Positions 19,935 to 28,780 of a stretch of DNA of 64,000 nt are shown one piece after another. The stretch is from contig JAIVFI010000021.1 in the NCBI GenBank assembly GCA_025558095.1, positions 434,001 through 498,000 on the forward strand. Reading direction: 5' to 3'. Under the pieces are notes generated by a model that was given only the letters and a program-made list of their open reading frames with translations, was not told where the DNA came from and made no database searches. The position numbers and the translations under genes were made by a program. Position 1 is the first letter of the stretch, and the number at the start of each line of letters is the position of its first letter. Source of the DNA: Hyaloraphidium curvatum (lineage: Eukaryota; Monoblepharomycota; Hyaloraphidiomycetes; Hyaloraphidiales; Hyaloraphidiaceae).

Positions 19935-22900
19935 TCTCGTTCGTATCGCATATGTGACGACGCTAATTACCTCCTGATAAAGTTGTCCAGCGGACCTCTC
20001 GCCCGCTTTGCCCTCTTCGAGGCCGGTTCCGCGGTCGGAGCAGGATCTCCAAAATCGGAGAAGCACTCACGGAAGGCTTCACAGGAACGGCCAACGCGAC
20101 ACGCCGATCGCCCTCGCGCCGCGTCGGCATCCCGTCCGCCCCATCCCGGCCCTCCTCGCCGTCCGCAGCCTCGGGAACGTCACATGACGTTCCTAAGCCA
20201 CGTGTATGGCCTGTCCCGGCTCGCGGGAAATCGGACACGAGGGGTCACGCGTCGATTTGTCGTACGGTGAGTTGCACAAGCTCGGTCCCCTCTCAAACGC
20301 TTTGCAGCCCGCCCGCGGCACCGCTTCGCTCGCCCTAGGCCGGCGCATCTGAGGCGTCCCTATCGCCGCGACGCTTACCGACCTCCTGGCCACGCGTCCT
20401 CCGCCCCTGCGCGACGCGTTGAACGGCCGCCGCGAGGAGAGGAAGGCGTCAGGGCCCGCGGTCCCGCACCCTCCCGGTAAGGCCACAGCGCGCTGCAGGG
20501 AAGCGGATCTCACCGAGATCGATTGCCAGAGGTTCATTTAGATCGCGGATACGGCCTGCCCATGGACTAGAACGAGGATCTTCCGTCGGACACGGGCTCA
20601 GTGAGTCTGGCCAACTTTAGCACCTTGGCCTCCATTCTGATGTCATCGCAGTTACAGATACCCTACCGTATGTCTCTCGTATATCTCTCGCTATCTCATT
20701 GAGCATGTCGAGTTATTTCATTGAGCACGGAGGCCGGACGGCAGCGCCTCACACGACGGAGCTCCATGCAGGCGCGCTCGAGCTCCTGGTGCGGGCCATG
20801 GAGCCCAAGCTCCGCGCCGCGGGCCTGACTACGGAAATGTGGAAGGTTGGGGCGTCGATTGCCTTGGGGACCGGGCTGCAACGACAGATCGATTTCGCAC
20901 GTGGGACGATCACGCTCGCCGTGGGCCCCGGAGGCGCGCACCTTGCCAGGAAGGCGGATGGAAAGCTCGCATGCTGCAAGAACTTAGGCTACGGGAAGGT
21001 CTTTGCGCCCAACAAAAACGGGCCGTGGGACGAACCCGCCGGTGCCGCACGGCGGCGAGATTGTGCTGTCGGCGGACAAGGACCTGCATCCGTATTTCGG
21101 ACAGGCAAACGATCTGCCGAAGCGGGAGAAGATGGCGCGGCACGGTCGGCAGAGGAAGCTCGGCCCGATACTCCTCCACCTGTGCCTGCGACATGATCTG
21201 CAGCCGTTCGCAAAGGACTGTCTCGAGCATTTCTTCATCACCGTAGGCATGCTCGTCTTCGGGACCAAGATCGCCAACATGGAGCCGTACGCAAGGCTGT
21301 GGTGGGAGGCGCCGCGAGCCTGGAACCCGGACCTGGAGGCGTGGAAGGAGGCCGTGGCACGGCGCGTCGTCATGATCACGAATGCGCCGCCAGTTTGCGA
21401 GTCCGGCAAGAATCCTACTGGACAGCCGTTTCGCATTGGGGCATCGTTGCTGGACTACCGTGCACAGGGCTTCCAGTACTTGCACCAAAAGCTCAGGCTG
21501 GCAGACGTGCTTGCGGCTGATGAACACTGGGATGCGGTCTGCCCTGATCTCAACCGCCTCGATCTCAACGCCAATCAGCTGCACGAGCTGAAGATCCGCG
21601 TTCTGGAGGCAGTCGACAGGGCCGCGCCGGGTGCCACCATTCTCCCGATCACAGGCTTCCGGCCTACGGTGATGATCTCCGTTCCCCCGAGTGAGAACTG
21701 GCCCGGAGGCCCGAGCGCGTTCATTGCACGATCCTGGGCGAGCAGCGTTCTGCTGTTCGAGCACAAGGGCAAGTTCTACTTGGCCTTCTTTGCTCCCGAA
21801 GGGGGTCTGGTTCCGAGGTCCGTCGGCACCCGCAAGGCGGATGCGGACAGCGCATGGACGGAGCTGGCGGACATCATCGGGGAGCTCGCGCTGCTCTCTG
21901 AAGAGCTCGACCGGTCGGGCGTTCGTGCGGGGACGAGAGAGCATGCGGAAAGACTGCGCCAGGTGTACGACGGCCGCGCCCCCGAGCTCATGCAGCGGAT
22001 CGAGAAGCTGGCAGGTCGCCCTGCAAAAGGAAGCGGCGGCGGTGGGTTGGCTTTTGGAATAGTCTTGAAACCGATGGCCTCACGCCGCTTTCGTCCTCCT
22101 TGCAGAACTCACGAGCCCGCTCTCGTACGAGGACTTCGTCGTGCCGCAGGAGGTGCTGAACGCCGGTCCGATCACGCCTTCGGATCTCCCCGAGGAGTTT
22201 GCGCGGCTGGAACGGAGCTGGGAAGAGGCGTACGCGGTTCAGACAACGAAAGCTGCTGCTACCGGCGGTGACGAGCACTGCGACTCGGAATCGGAATGCG
22301 GCGAGGACGACGCGCTGTTCGGAGACGAGGACGAGGAGGAAGAGGCTTTCCTGGTCGGGCTCCAGCTGGCCTCACAAAGCTATGCGGCGTCCAAGCTTTC
22401 GGACGATCGTGCTGGTGGCAGGGTCGACTACAGTCGCCGTGCACAGCTGGCGGAGCACACCAAGCTCCGCTACCGTGCGTTCCGCAACACTGGCGGGACC
22501 TTCGACGCCATGACCGCTGCGGAGCAGGTGGAGCAGCTCGCAGTCGCGCGCGATGAAAAGGGCGAGGAAGAAGTGCGAAAGATCCACATCGCCATCATCG
22601 AAGTGGCCATGCGCCTGGGGGCGGTTCCAACTCGGACCCGCGACGAGCTCCGCAGGCTTTCGCAGGACGACTTCAAGGACCTGCTCGCCGCGGCGCTGCC
22701 GGCCTTCATCATCTACCGCCGCACCATGTCGAAGCGGGACGACGCCATTTTGTGCTACTGCATACGTTGTCGCATGGAGTTCTCGCTGGTGCTGCAGCAT
22801 GCCGAGGGCGGCCGATTCGGGGGATGCGTCCACCCGAAGCTCAAGGGAGGCGAAGCCAAGTGCCCGCTCGCCGGAGGCGTTGGCGCTAATGCGAAGAAAA

Positions 22901-23588
22901 TCACCGAGGGCGTGGACTTCCTGCCCTTGGTGGACGGCCAGGCCAAGATCAAGGTGGAGAACGACATCTTTGCTCGCTTCGTTGCCGACAGGGACGCGAG
23001 GCTGGGCTCGAGGGCCAGCGTGCGCAGCGCGCTCACCGCCAAGTTGGACTGCGCGATGTTCATCATCGAAGCCGCTGGGCGCGGCGAGGCCGATGCGGCC
23101 TGGACGCACCGCCACTACGGACCTCTGTTCCAGGAGACGCTGGGAACCGTTGGCCGCGGCAACCTCGTTGGACAGGTCCGCATTGCCGATGAGGAGGAAC
23201 TGAAATCGCTGCGGAGCTCGTTCGACAAGCTGTTCGGAGCACGGATGGGTGCAGCCAGGAAGCCGATCGGGAAGAGGCTGCGCTTCTCCCCGCATGAATG
23301 ATCGGCCGGAGTGAAGAACGCCGTCAGCGTCTTCCTCTTTGGCAACCAGTCAGCTTCGCTCGGAGTCGCGGACGAGGATCTCGACTTTCTGGACTATCGG
23401 CGCACAGTCCTGGCCAACAATCAGCAGCTGCGCCCGCAGGAGGTGCAAGTGCCGAGCCGCGCGGAGCCAAAGGTGCAGGAGCCTGAGCCGACCGTGGAAC
23501 CGGCCTCGAAGAGGGCAAAGCGGGCGAGAGGTCCGCTGGACAACTTTATCAGGAGGTGATTAACGTGACGTATGCGATATGAACGAGA
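19935..23588 (+). mobile_element. Unclassified DNA element (copy B) with about 100-bp terminal inverted repeats
   Basis: The left end (19935-20038) and right end (23488-23588) are inverted copies. Both start TCTCGTTC and share CCTCCTGATAAAG, TTGTCCAGCGGACCTCTCGC and the following 50 bp, with a few changes and a short indel. The right TIR overlaps the 3' end of the ORF. Between them lie a 5' block (20048-20370) shared with copy A and a long ORF with a spliceosomal-type intron. No exact target-site duplication is visible at the ends I chose. Long TIRs recall Mutator-like elements, but the protein is not one I can recognise. Confidence 0.72.
20705..23559 (+). pseudogene. Large element protein, copy B (frameshift and nonsense lesions)
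   Basis: The frame opens MSSYFIEHGGRTAAPH at 20705 and shifts near 21040 into a frame reading PPVPHGGEIVLSADKDLHPY. It continues to 22041, where a 64-nt phase-1 intron (22042-22105, acceptor preceded by a pyrimidine-rich tract) restores the ELTSPLSYEDFVVPQ frame. A TGA at 23299-23301 interrupts it, where copy A has GGA, and the last frame ends at 23557-23559. Features include a D/E-rich patch near 22290-22350, CYCIRCRMEF, AAGRGEADAAWTHRHYGPLF and a basic C-terminus. The consensus would be roughly 900 residues. Family unknown. Confidence 0.72.
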
Positions 23589-23630
23589 ATGTTCGGATTG
23601 TGCATGGTTGTATAGATCAATTTGCGGAGC

Positions 23631-23972
23631 TCAAGGGGCACCCGCGATGGCTTCCGACTTGTCCGCAAGCGACTCTACGCCGTTGATGTAGGTGGAGGAG
23701 TCCGCGCCCTGGCCGATGGGGCAGTACAATCCGGCGGGGAAGATGTTCGGCTCCCGCGCGGCCGTCTCCGCCGCGGTCGTCCCGGCGTCGTACACCGAGT
23801 AGCCGCCGAGCACCCGCGTGGTCTGGGCTTGGGTGGTGACGTTTCCGGGGGTCGTTGAGGCCGGCGCGAGGCGGTTCTGGATGGCGAGGGAGTTGGCGGC
23901 GAGCGCGGCCTGCGTCGCGGGGTTGACGGATTGGAGCTTGGCCGTCTCGGTGTTGGCGTTGACGATGTCCAT
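23631..23972 (-). pseudogene. Fragment resembling the post-NBD part of an ABCG transporter
   Basis: A minus-strand exon preceded by a strong acceptor (GCTGACCTTGTCCCAG) reads MDIVNANTETAKLQSVNPA, matching the DIVNAN-type segment that follows the nucleotide-binding domain in ABCG half-transporters. It ends with GLYCPIGQGADSSTYING. It does not connect to transmembrane helices and lies 3' of an unrelated HEAT-type fragment. I read it as a piece of the scrambled transporter at 25200-26430 or a paralogue. Confidence 0.4.
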
Positions 23973-23999
23973 GCCGGCCCTGGGACAAGGTCAGCGCGC

Positions 24000-25065
24000 G
24001 TGCTCGAACCGGGACCCCGGATGAAACACACCAGAAAGTTGTGACGGCGACGGCATTGGCCTCCCTTCCACCAAGCAGCGCATGCCTTCGAAGACGGGAT
24101 CGTCCGCCATTCGCTTCACTATATGGGAAAGCAATCCTAAGAACTCGTTTCTGACGGCCTCGGAGCCACGCTCCATGGACGCCTTGATGGCCGGAAGGAG
24201 CACGAACACGACCAAATCGCGGAAGGCGGTGTCGCCCCCCTCTTGGACCGTCTCCGACGCACGATCGACCAGCTTGACCAGACAAAACGCGGCGTTCGTC
24301 CGCATGGAAAACTCCTTCTCGTGCCTCACGCTGGAAACAAGATTGCGGAGCACGGGAATCCATTCCTCGGGAGACAGTTCCCCGTATCTTCGCTCGCTGA
24401 TGTCCGAGAAAGCGGCAAATCGACGGTCAAAGTCGGGCTCCTCCACCTTCCGCGTCGAGAAGGCATTCAAGTCCGCAACGATCGAGGCAACGGCGGCGAG
24501 CCCGGAATCGACGGCGACGAAGGATACAAAGCACTTGTCCAGCGCTGCTCGCCCCGCCTGCGAGTCCATCGACGAAAAACAGCGGGAAACGATCCGGGTA
24601 GCGTTTCGAAGTGAGAAAATCCTGCTCCGTGAGCGCGGCGGGCCCGCGCGAAACGCGCCGTCCATAGAGTCCCAAAGATTTCGGTCTCGCACAGCCTCGA
24701 AAGCCGAGGCAAGCGCCTCGAGATAAGGTCCCAAGCCTCGCCAATCGTGCCTTGGTCAATCCGCATATCTCAAGCCAATCTCGCACAGGTCCAGCATATC
24801 GGATCGCATTCGGCGAGCACCCAGTATGCTTCTCAGAAAATCCAATGCACCGGCCAGAACGAGATCGCGAGCTGCCTCGGACTTGAGAGACCCATCGCGA
24901 GCAACAAAGGCATCGAACAGTTTCCGCAAGCATCCAACAGCACGCGGCAACGAAAGGCGAACGTTCGCCATGCCTCGCAACAGCGAGTACAGCGAGTCCC
25001 AGTGTCCAAGCTCGGCGATAGCTTCGCCGCAGGACTGCAGGACTGTGCCCTCAGCTTAAGCGCAT
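24000..25065 (-). pseudogene. HEAT-type fragment resembling the U3 snoRNP protein UTP20
   Basis: Minus-strand exons read TVLQSCGEAIAELGHWDSLY, then VGCLRKLFDAFVARDG, then (after a possible 36-nt intron near 24770) LGPYLEALASAFEAVRDRNL. They run on to WIPVLRNLVSSVRHEKEF, RTNAAFCLVKLVDRA and FVLLPAIKASMERGSEAVRNEFLGLL. The order and the VLLPAI...VRNEF block resemble UTP20/DRIM HEAT repeats. UTP20 is normally above 2000 residues; only about 330 are present, and the FF-HIQ-HRR block that should follow is absent. It is either a small unrelated HEAT protein or a UTP20 fragment. It is flanked on both sides by ABCG-like pieces. Confidence 0.42.
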
Positions 25066-25199
25066 TCAGCAAAGCTGCTCTGCAGTCGAAGGGATCTCAA
25101 CGGGATCCATCGTCCCCAAAGCCCTTGTTCGAGTCTTGCACCGAGACCAGGAAGAGGGAAAAGCCGAGGCCAGGAAGAGGCAAAAGCCATCCTCACGAG

Positions 25200-26430
25200 G
25201 TCGAGGGGTTGCTAGGGGTTGCGCCAGTAGCGCATGAGGCAGCGCCAGCCCAGCAGCCGCATTAGTTCCCACCACTGCCTCTCGACAATGTGCCTCACTG
25301 GGCTGTATGTCTGCGACTTCAGCCTGTTGAGCTCGGCGAGGTTCGCGCACGCGAGGGGCGACTTGTCGTAGTAGGTCGCGGCGGCCTGGGTGTTGGCGCT
25401 GATGACGTCGAGGTAGTGTCGATGGGATTCTGCAGCTTCGGCGTCGGGTAGCCCATCGTGCTGAAGTAGGGCTCGGCGGCGGCGACGGGGCCGAAGTAGC
25501 ACGTGCGGCCCTCGGAGAGCAGCATGGTGTTGTCGAAGAGGTTGAAGACGGCCTCGGAAGGCTGGTGGATGACTGGACGTGCGATCCGTTAGGCGTGAGC
25601 TCGGGAAAAGGTGCACGACGGAGCAATTCGAACGCACCAATGACGACGCACACGTTCTCCGACTTGACGTACTTGAGCACGAGCTCCATGGTGCAGCGGG
25701 CGCCAAAGTCGTCCAGACCCCTGTGCAGAGGCGGCGAGGGTCGGCGGCGCGATGGGGCGGAGCGAGGCCTTGCGACTTACGAGGTGGGCTCGTCGAGGAA
25801 GAACATGTGCGGGCGGGCAATCATCTACGCGGCGACTTCGGTGCGCTTCTTCTCGCCCGACCAGAAGCCGCGAATGAGCTCGTCGCCGACGGGCGTGTTC
25901 TGGGCGTTGGTGAGCTCGAGCCCGGCGATGACCTCGTCGACGCGGGCGACGCGCTCCTCGTGGGTCGAGTTGCGGGGCATGCGGCACTCGGCGGCGAACA
26001 TCAGCGTCTCGCGCACGGTCATAGTGGGGATGTGCGCCATCATGGTGGTGCCGCCTCTTGAAGAAGACGTCGGGCTTGGTACCGTTGACGAGGACTTCGC
26101 CGGTGATCTCGCCGAGCGACTTCTGCGACAGGATGTGTGCCGGGGCACCTACGGTCAGCAGCGTGAAATGGCAGGGACGACAACAGACGCACCGAGGAGC
26201 GTGGTCTTCCCCGCGCCCGAAGGCCCGATAATGGCCAGCGATTCTCCGGGCCGGGCAAAGCCGGTGTTGTCGATGAGGGAGTGCACGACCTTGGCGCAGT
26301 TGACATTCTCCCACGTCACGGTGTCTGTGTCCCGAGCGTGCTGGTGAGCGAGGAGTCCGGTGGGCGCAACGGAAATCCGTACAGCCGGCGTGGTCGCTCG
26401 CGGCCGCGGCGCTGGGGTTCGCCTCCATGT
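25200..26430 (-). pseudogene. ABCG-type transporter pseudogene (nucleotide-binding domain)
   Basis: The minus strand shows GESLAIIGPSGAGKTTLL (Walker A), a phase-1 intron, LGEITGEVLVNG, a frame break, HIPTMTVRETLMFAA, and then a degenerate signature GFWSGEKKRTEVAA. In-frame TAG follows where family members have an acidic codon, before MIARPHMFFLDEPTS (Walker B). After two more clean introns come IHQPSEAVFNLFDN and MLLSEGRTCYFGP. A one-base deletion then breaks the PID/HYLDV junction. No transmembrane domain follows. At least three lesions plus the W in the signature motif argue for a dead gene. Confidence 0.75.
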
Positions 26431-26574
26431 CTGAATGTGCGGCGCAAGTTCCGGGAGAGAACCACAGCGACGGCTATACCGCTACGAGGGGAAAACCCGG
26501 CGAGGATTTCTACAGCTTACTTGTCCCTAAGGACACATCGAGGCGCTGATGCTACCATACTTCCAAGAGTCACA

Positions 26575-27820
26575 CGGGCGGGAGCAAAATATAGCTGCGC
26601 TGCATCAATCTGAGGAAGGTGGGATTCGCCGCCGCCCCGCACCCGGGCGGGAGCAAAACGTAGCTGGACTGGATCAATATGAGGAAGGTGGGATTCGGGC
26701 CCACCGCCCCGCGCGATCGGGCACCATCACGGGGGGGAGCAAAATGTAGCTGCGCTGCATCAATCTGAGGAAGGTGGGATTCGGGCCCACCGCCCCGCGC
26801 GATCGGGCACCATCACGGGGGGGAGCAAAATGTAGCTGCGCTGCATCAATCTGAGGAAGGTGGGATTCGCCGCCGCCCCGCACCCGGGCGGGAGCAAAAC
26901 GTAGCTGGACTGGATCAATATGAGGAAGGTGGGATTCGGGCCCACCGCCCCGCGCGATCGGGCACCATCACGGGGGGGAGCAAAATGTAGCTGCGCTGCA
27001 TCAATCTGAGGAAGGTGGGATTCGCCGCCGCCCCGCACCCGGGCGGGAGCAAAACGTAGCTGGACTGGATCAATATGAGGAAGGTGGGATTCGGGCCCAC
27101 CGCCCCGCGCGATCGGGCACCATCACGGCCGGGAGCAAAATGTAGCCGCGCTGCATCAATCTGAGGAAGGTGGGATTCGGGCCCACCGCCCCGCGCGATC
27201 GGGCACCATCACGGGGGGGAGCAAAATGTAGCTGCGCTGCATCAATCTGAGGAAGGTGGGATTCGCCGCCGCCCCGCACCCGGGCGGGAGCAAAACGTAG
27301 CTGGACTGGATCAATCTGAGGAAGGTGGGATTCGGGCTCACCGCCCCGCACGATCGGCGAGGTGCTGGCCGGGGCACCCACCACGGGCCGGGAGCACGTA
27401 GCTGCTCCATCACGGCCGGGAGCAAAATGTAGCGTCGCTGCATCGATCTGAGGAAGGTGGGATTCGGGCCCACCGCCCCGCTGCGATCATTCGGGCCCAC
27501 CGCCCCGCTGCGATCGGCGAGTTGGAGCAAAATGTAGCTGCGCTGCATCAATCTGAGGAAGGTGGGATTCGGGCTCACCGCCCCGCACGATCGGCGAGGT
27601 GCTGGCCGGGGCACCCACCACGGGCCGGGAGCACGTAGCTGCTCCATCACGGCCGGGAGCAAAATGTGGCGTCGCTGCATCGATCTGAGGAAGGTGGGAT
27701 TCGGGCCCACCGCCCCGCTGCGATCGGCGAGGTGCTGGCCGGGGCACCCACCACGGGCCGGGAGCACGTAGCTGCTCCATCACGGGCGGGAGCAAAATGT
27801 AGATGCGCTGCATCGATTTT
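26575..27820 (+). repeat. Tandem array 2, mixed 69- to 155-bp units, ending at tRNA-Leu
   Basis: Units contain GGGAGCAAAATGTAGCTGCG, GAGGAAGGTGGGATTCG and CCACCGCCCCGCGCGATCGG, with a second unit type that has CCCGCACCCGGGCGGGAGC. From 27359 to about 27815 the sequence is essentially identical, without gaps, to 19401-19857 of array 1. The array runs directly into the intact tRNA-Leu gene, whose 3' end has the same GAGGAAGGTGGGATTCGAAC. The arrays therefore probably grew from the tRNA 3' half plus downstream sequence. Confidence 0.92.
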
Positions 27821-27911
27821 GAGGAAGGTGGGATTCGAACCCACGCCCCTTGCGGGACCAGCGTTTTCGAGAACCTGAAGCTGGCGGAATAGACCGCTAT
27901 CCGACTTCCCC
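27821..27911 (-). tRNA. tRNA-Leu (CAG) with a 10-nt intron
   Basis: Read on the minus strand: acceptor GGGGAAG pairs with CTTCCTC, D-arm GGA/TCC with a GG in the loop, and anticodon stem CCAGC/GCTGG. The 17-nt anticodon region fits TTCAGG, a 10-nt intron, then C. The long variable arm CCC-GCAA-GGG is typical of leucine. The T-arm is GTGGG/CCCAC around TTCGAAT. All stems pair, so this is probably functional. A TTTT lies about 20 nt downstream. The tandem arrays carry its T-arm and acceptor in mutated form. Confidence 0.9.
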
Positions 27912-27925
27912 TAACATTTGTGAAG

Positions 27926-28663
27926 ATGGCGATCCAGAGCATTCCAGACGAAACACAAATTGTGGTCGGACCCAAGCGCGTTCCTCGACGCCCACCCGCC
28001 TCTGTACATCGCATGGCGCGCCCAGCGTCGCCCTTTCCTACGCGGCGCCAGGCGGTTTCGTCCCCGAGCCGCGGCAGCGCTCCTTCGCCGGCCGCTCCGG
28101 AGCAGGGGGAAGCGGACGACGCGCTTCCCGCGTTCCTCGACTACCGCGACGTCGTCGGGGGAGCGCCGAAGCGGCGGCGGGACGCTGCCGCCGACAGCGA
28201 TGCCTCGGATGACGTCCATTCGCGCGAGGCGGGCGGCCTGGCGCGCAGCCACTCGGATTCGCGCATCTTTGCCCGCTGGCGGCGAACAGGCGCCCGACGG
28301 GACGAGCGGAGCGTGTCTCTCGCGCAGGGTGTGGCCAGAAATCTCTTTCCCAGCGATGTCTCACCATCCGCCGCGTCTGGCGCGGACGCGGAGGCTTGGG
28401 AGACGGTCCGATCGAGCGCTCGCGGACAAAAGGATGCTCCCTGCGCAGCCGCCAAAACGGAGGACATGGACCAGCCGTGTGTCGAGGTGGAGTCGCAAGA
28501 ATCGTGGCAGCAGCCTGACGGGGGCGCGATGGATGCGTCTGCGGAGCGTATTGACGGTGCCGGACCAGTTAGGAGTGCGCCGACCGTGGTTCCGGGCGGG
28601 AGCCGGCTGTATGCCGACCCCGTGAGCGACGCGGAAGACGTTGAGATGGAGGACCATGGCTAG
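27926..28663 (+). CDS. Hypothetical disordered, probably nuclear protein
   Basis: Single-exon frame of up to 245 codons, with ATG at 27926 only 14 bp from the tRNA-Leu 5' end. The ATG at 28013 is an alternative that would leave a more normal leader. Composition is rich in A, S, P, R, D and E with a PKRRRD nuclear-localisation-like cluster, a FLDYRDVV short motif and an acidic C-terminal DAEDVEMEDHG. No domain is recognisable. The coding direction is supported by the absence of stops and a plausible protein, but not by homology. Confidence 0.5.
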   Translation: MAIQSIPDETQIVVGPKRVPRRPPASVHRMARPASPFPTRRQAVSSPSRGSAPSPAAPEQGEADDALPAFLDYRDVVGGAPKRRRDAAADSDASDDVHSREAGGLARSHSDSRIFARWRRTGARRDERSVSLAQGVARNLFPSDVSPSAASGADAEAWETVRSSARGQKDAPCAAAKTEDMDQPCVEVESQESWQQPDGGAMDASAERIDGAGPVRSAPTVVPGGSRLYADPVSDAEDVEMEDHG

Positions 28664-28780
28664 CGATCGGGTGACGCGCGTTCGGGTGACGCGCCGGCCG
28701 GCCAGGGACGCGGTCATCGACAGTAATAAAATAAATGGGAAGGTAAACGTGCGAGTTCCCGCCCCCCTCTCCCGCCCGCC

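Noticed and set aside
18557..19951. Series of overlapping minus-strand ORFs of 110-207 codons with repeated sequence motifs
   Set aside because: They are frame rotations through the 133-bp tandem array; the unit length is not a multiple of three and the same peptide recurs in shifted form. No start context or conserved end supports a gene.
20193..20270. A short frame reading LSRLAGNRTRG in copy B and copy A
   Set aside because: It lies in the non-coding 5' block of the element and ends quickly; similar peptides are a common artefact of translated non-coding sequence.
25825..25870. In-frame TAG in the ABCG fragment as a recoded stop codon
   Set aside because: Other genes in the window use TAG, TAA and TGA as ordinary stops, and the fragment has further frameshifts and a damaged signature motif. 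Simple decay explains it better.
26674..28014. Minus-strand repeat-protein-like ORFs (up to 203 codons)
   Set aside because: Same cause as above, in array 2; the longest also run through the tRNA-Leu gene.
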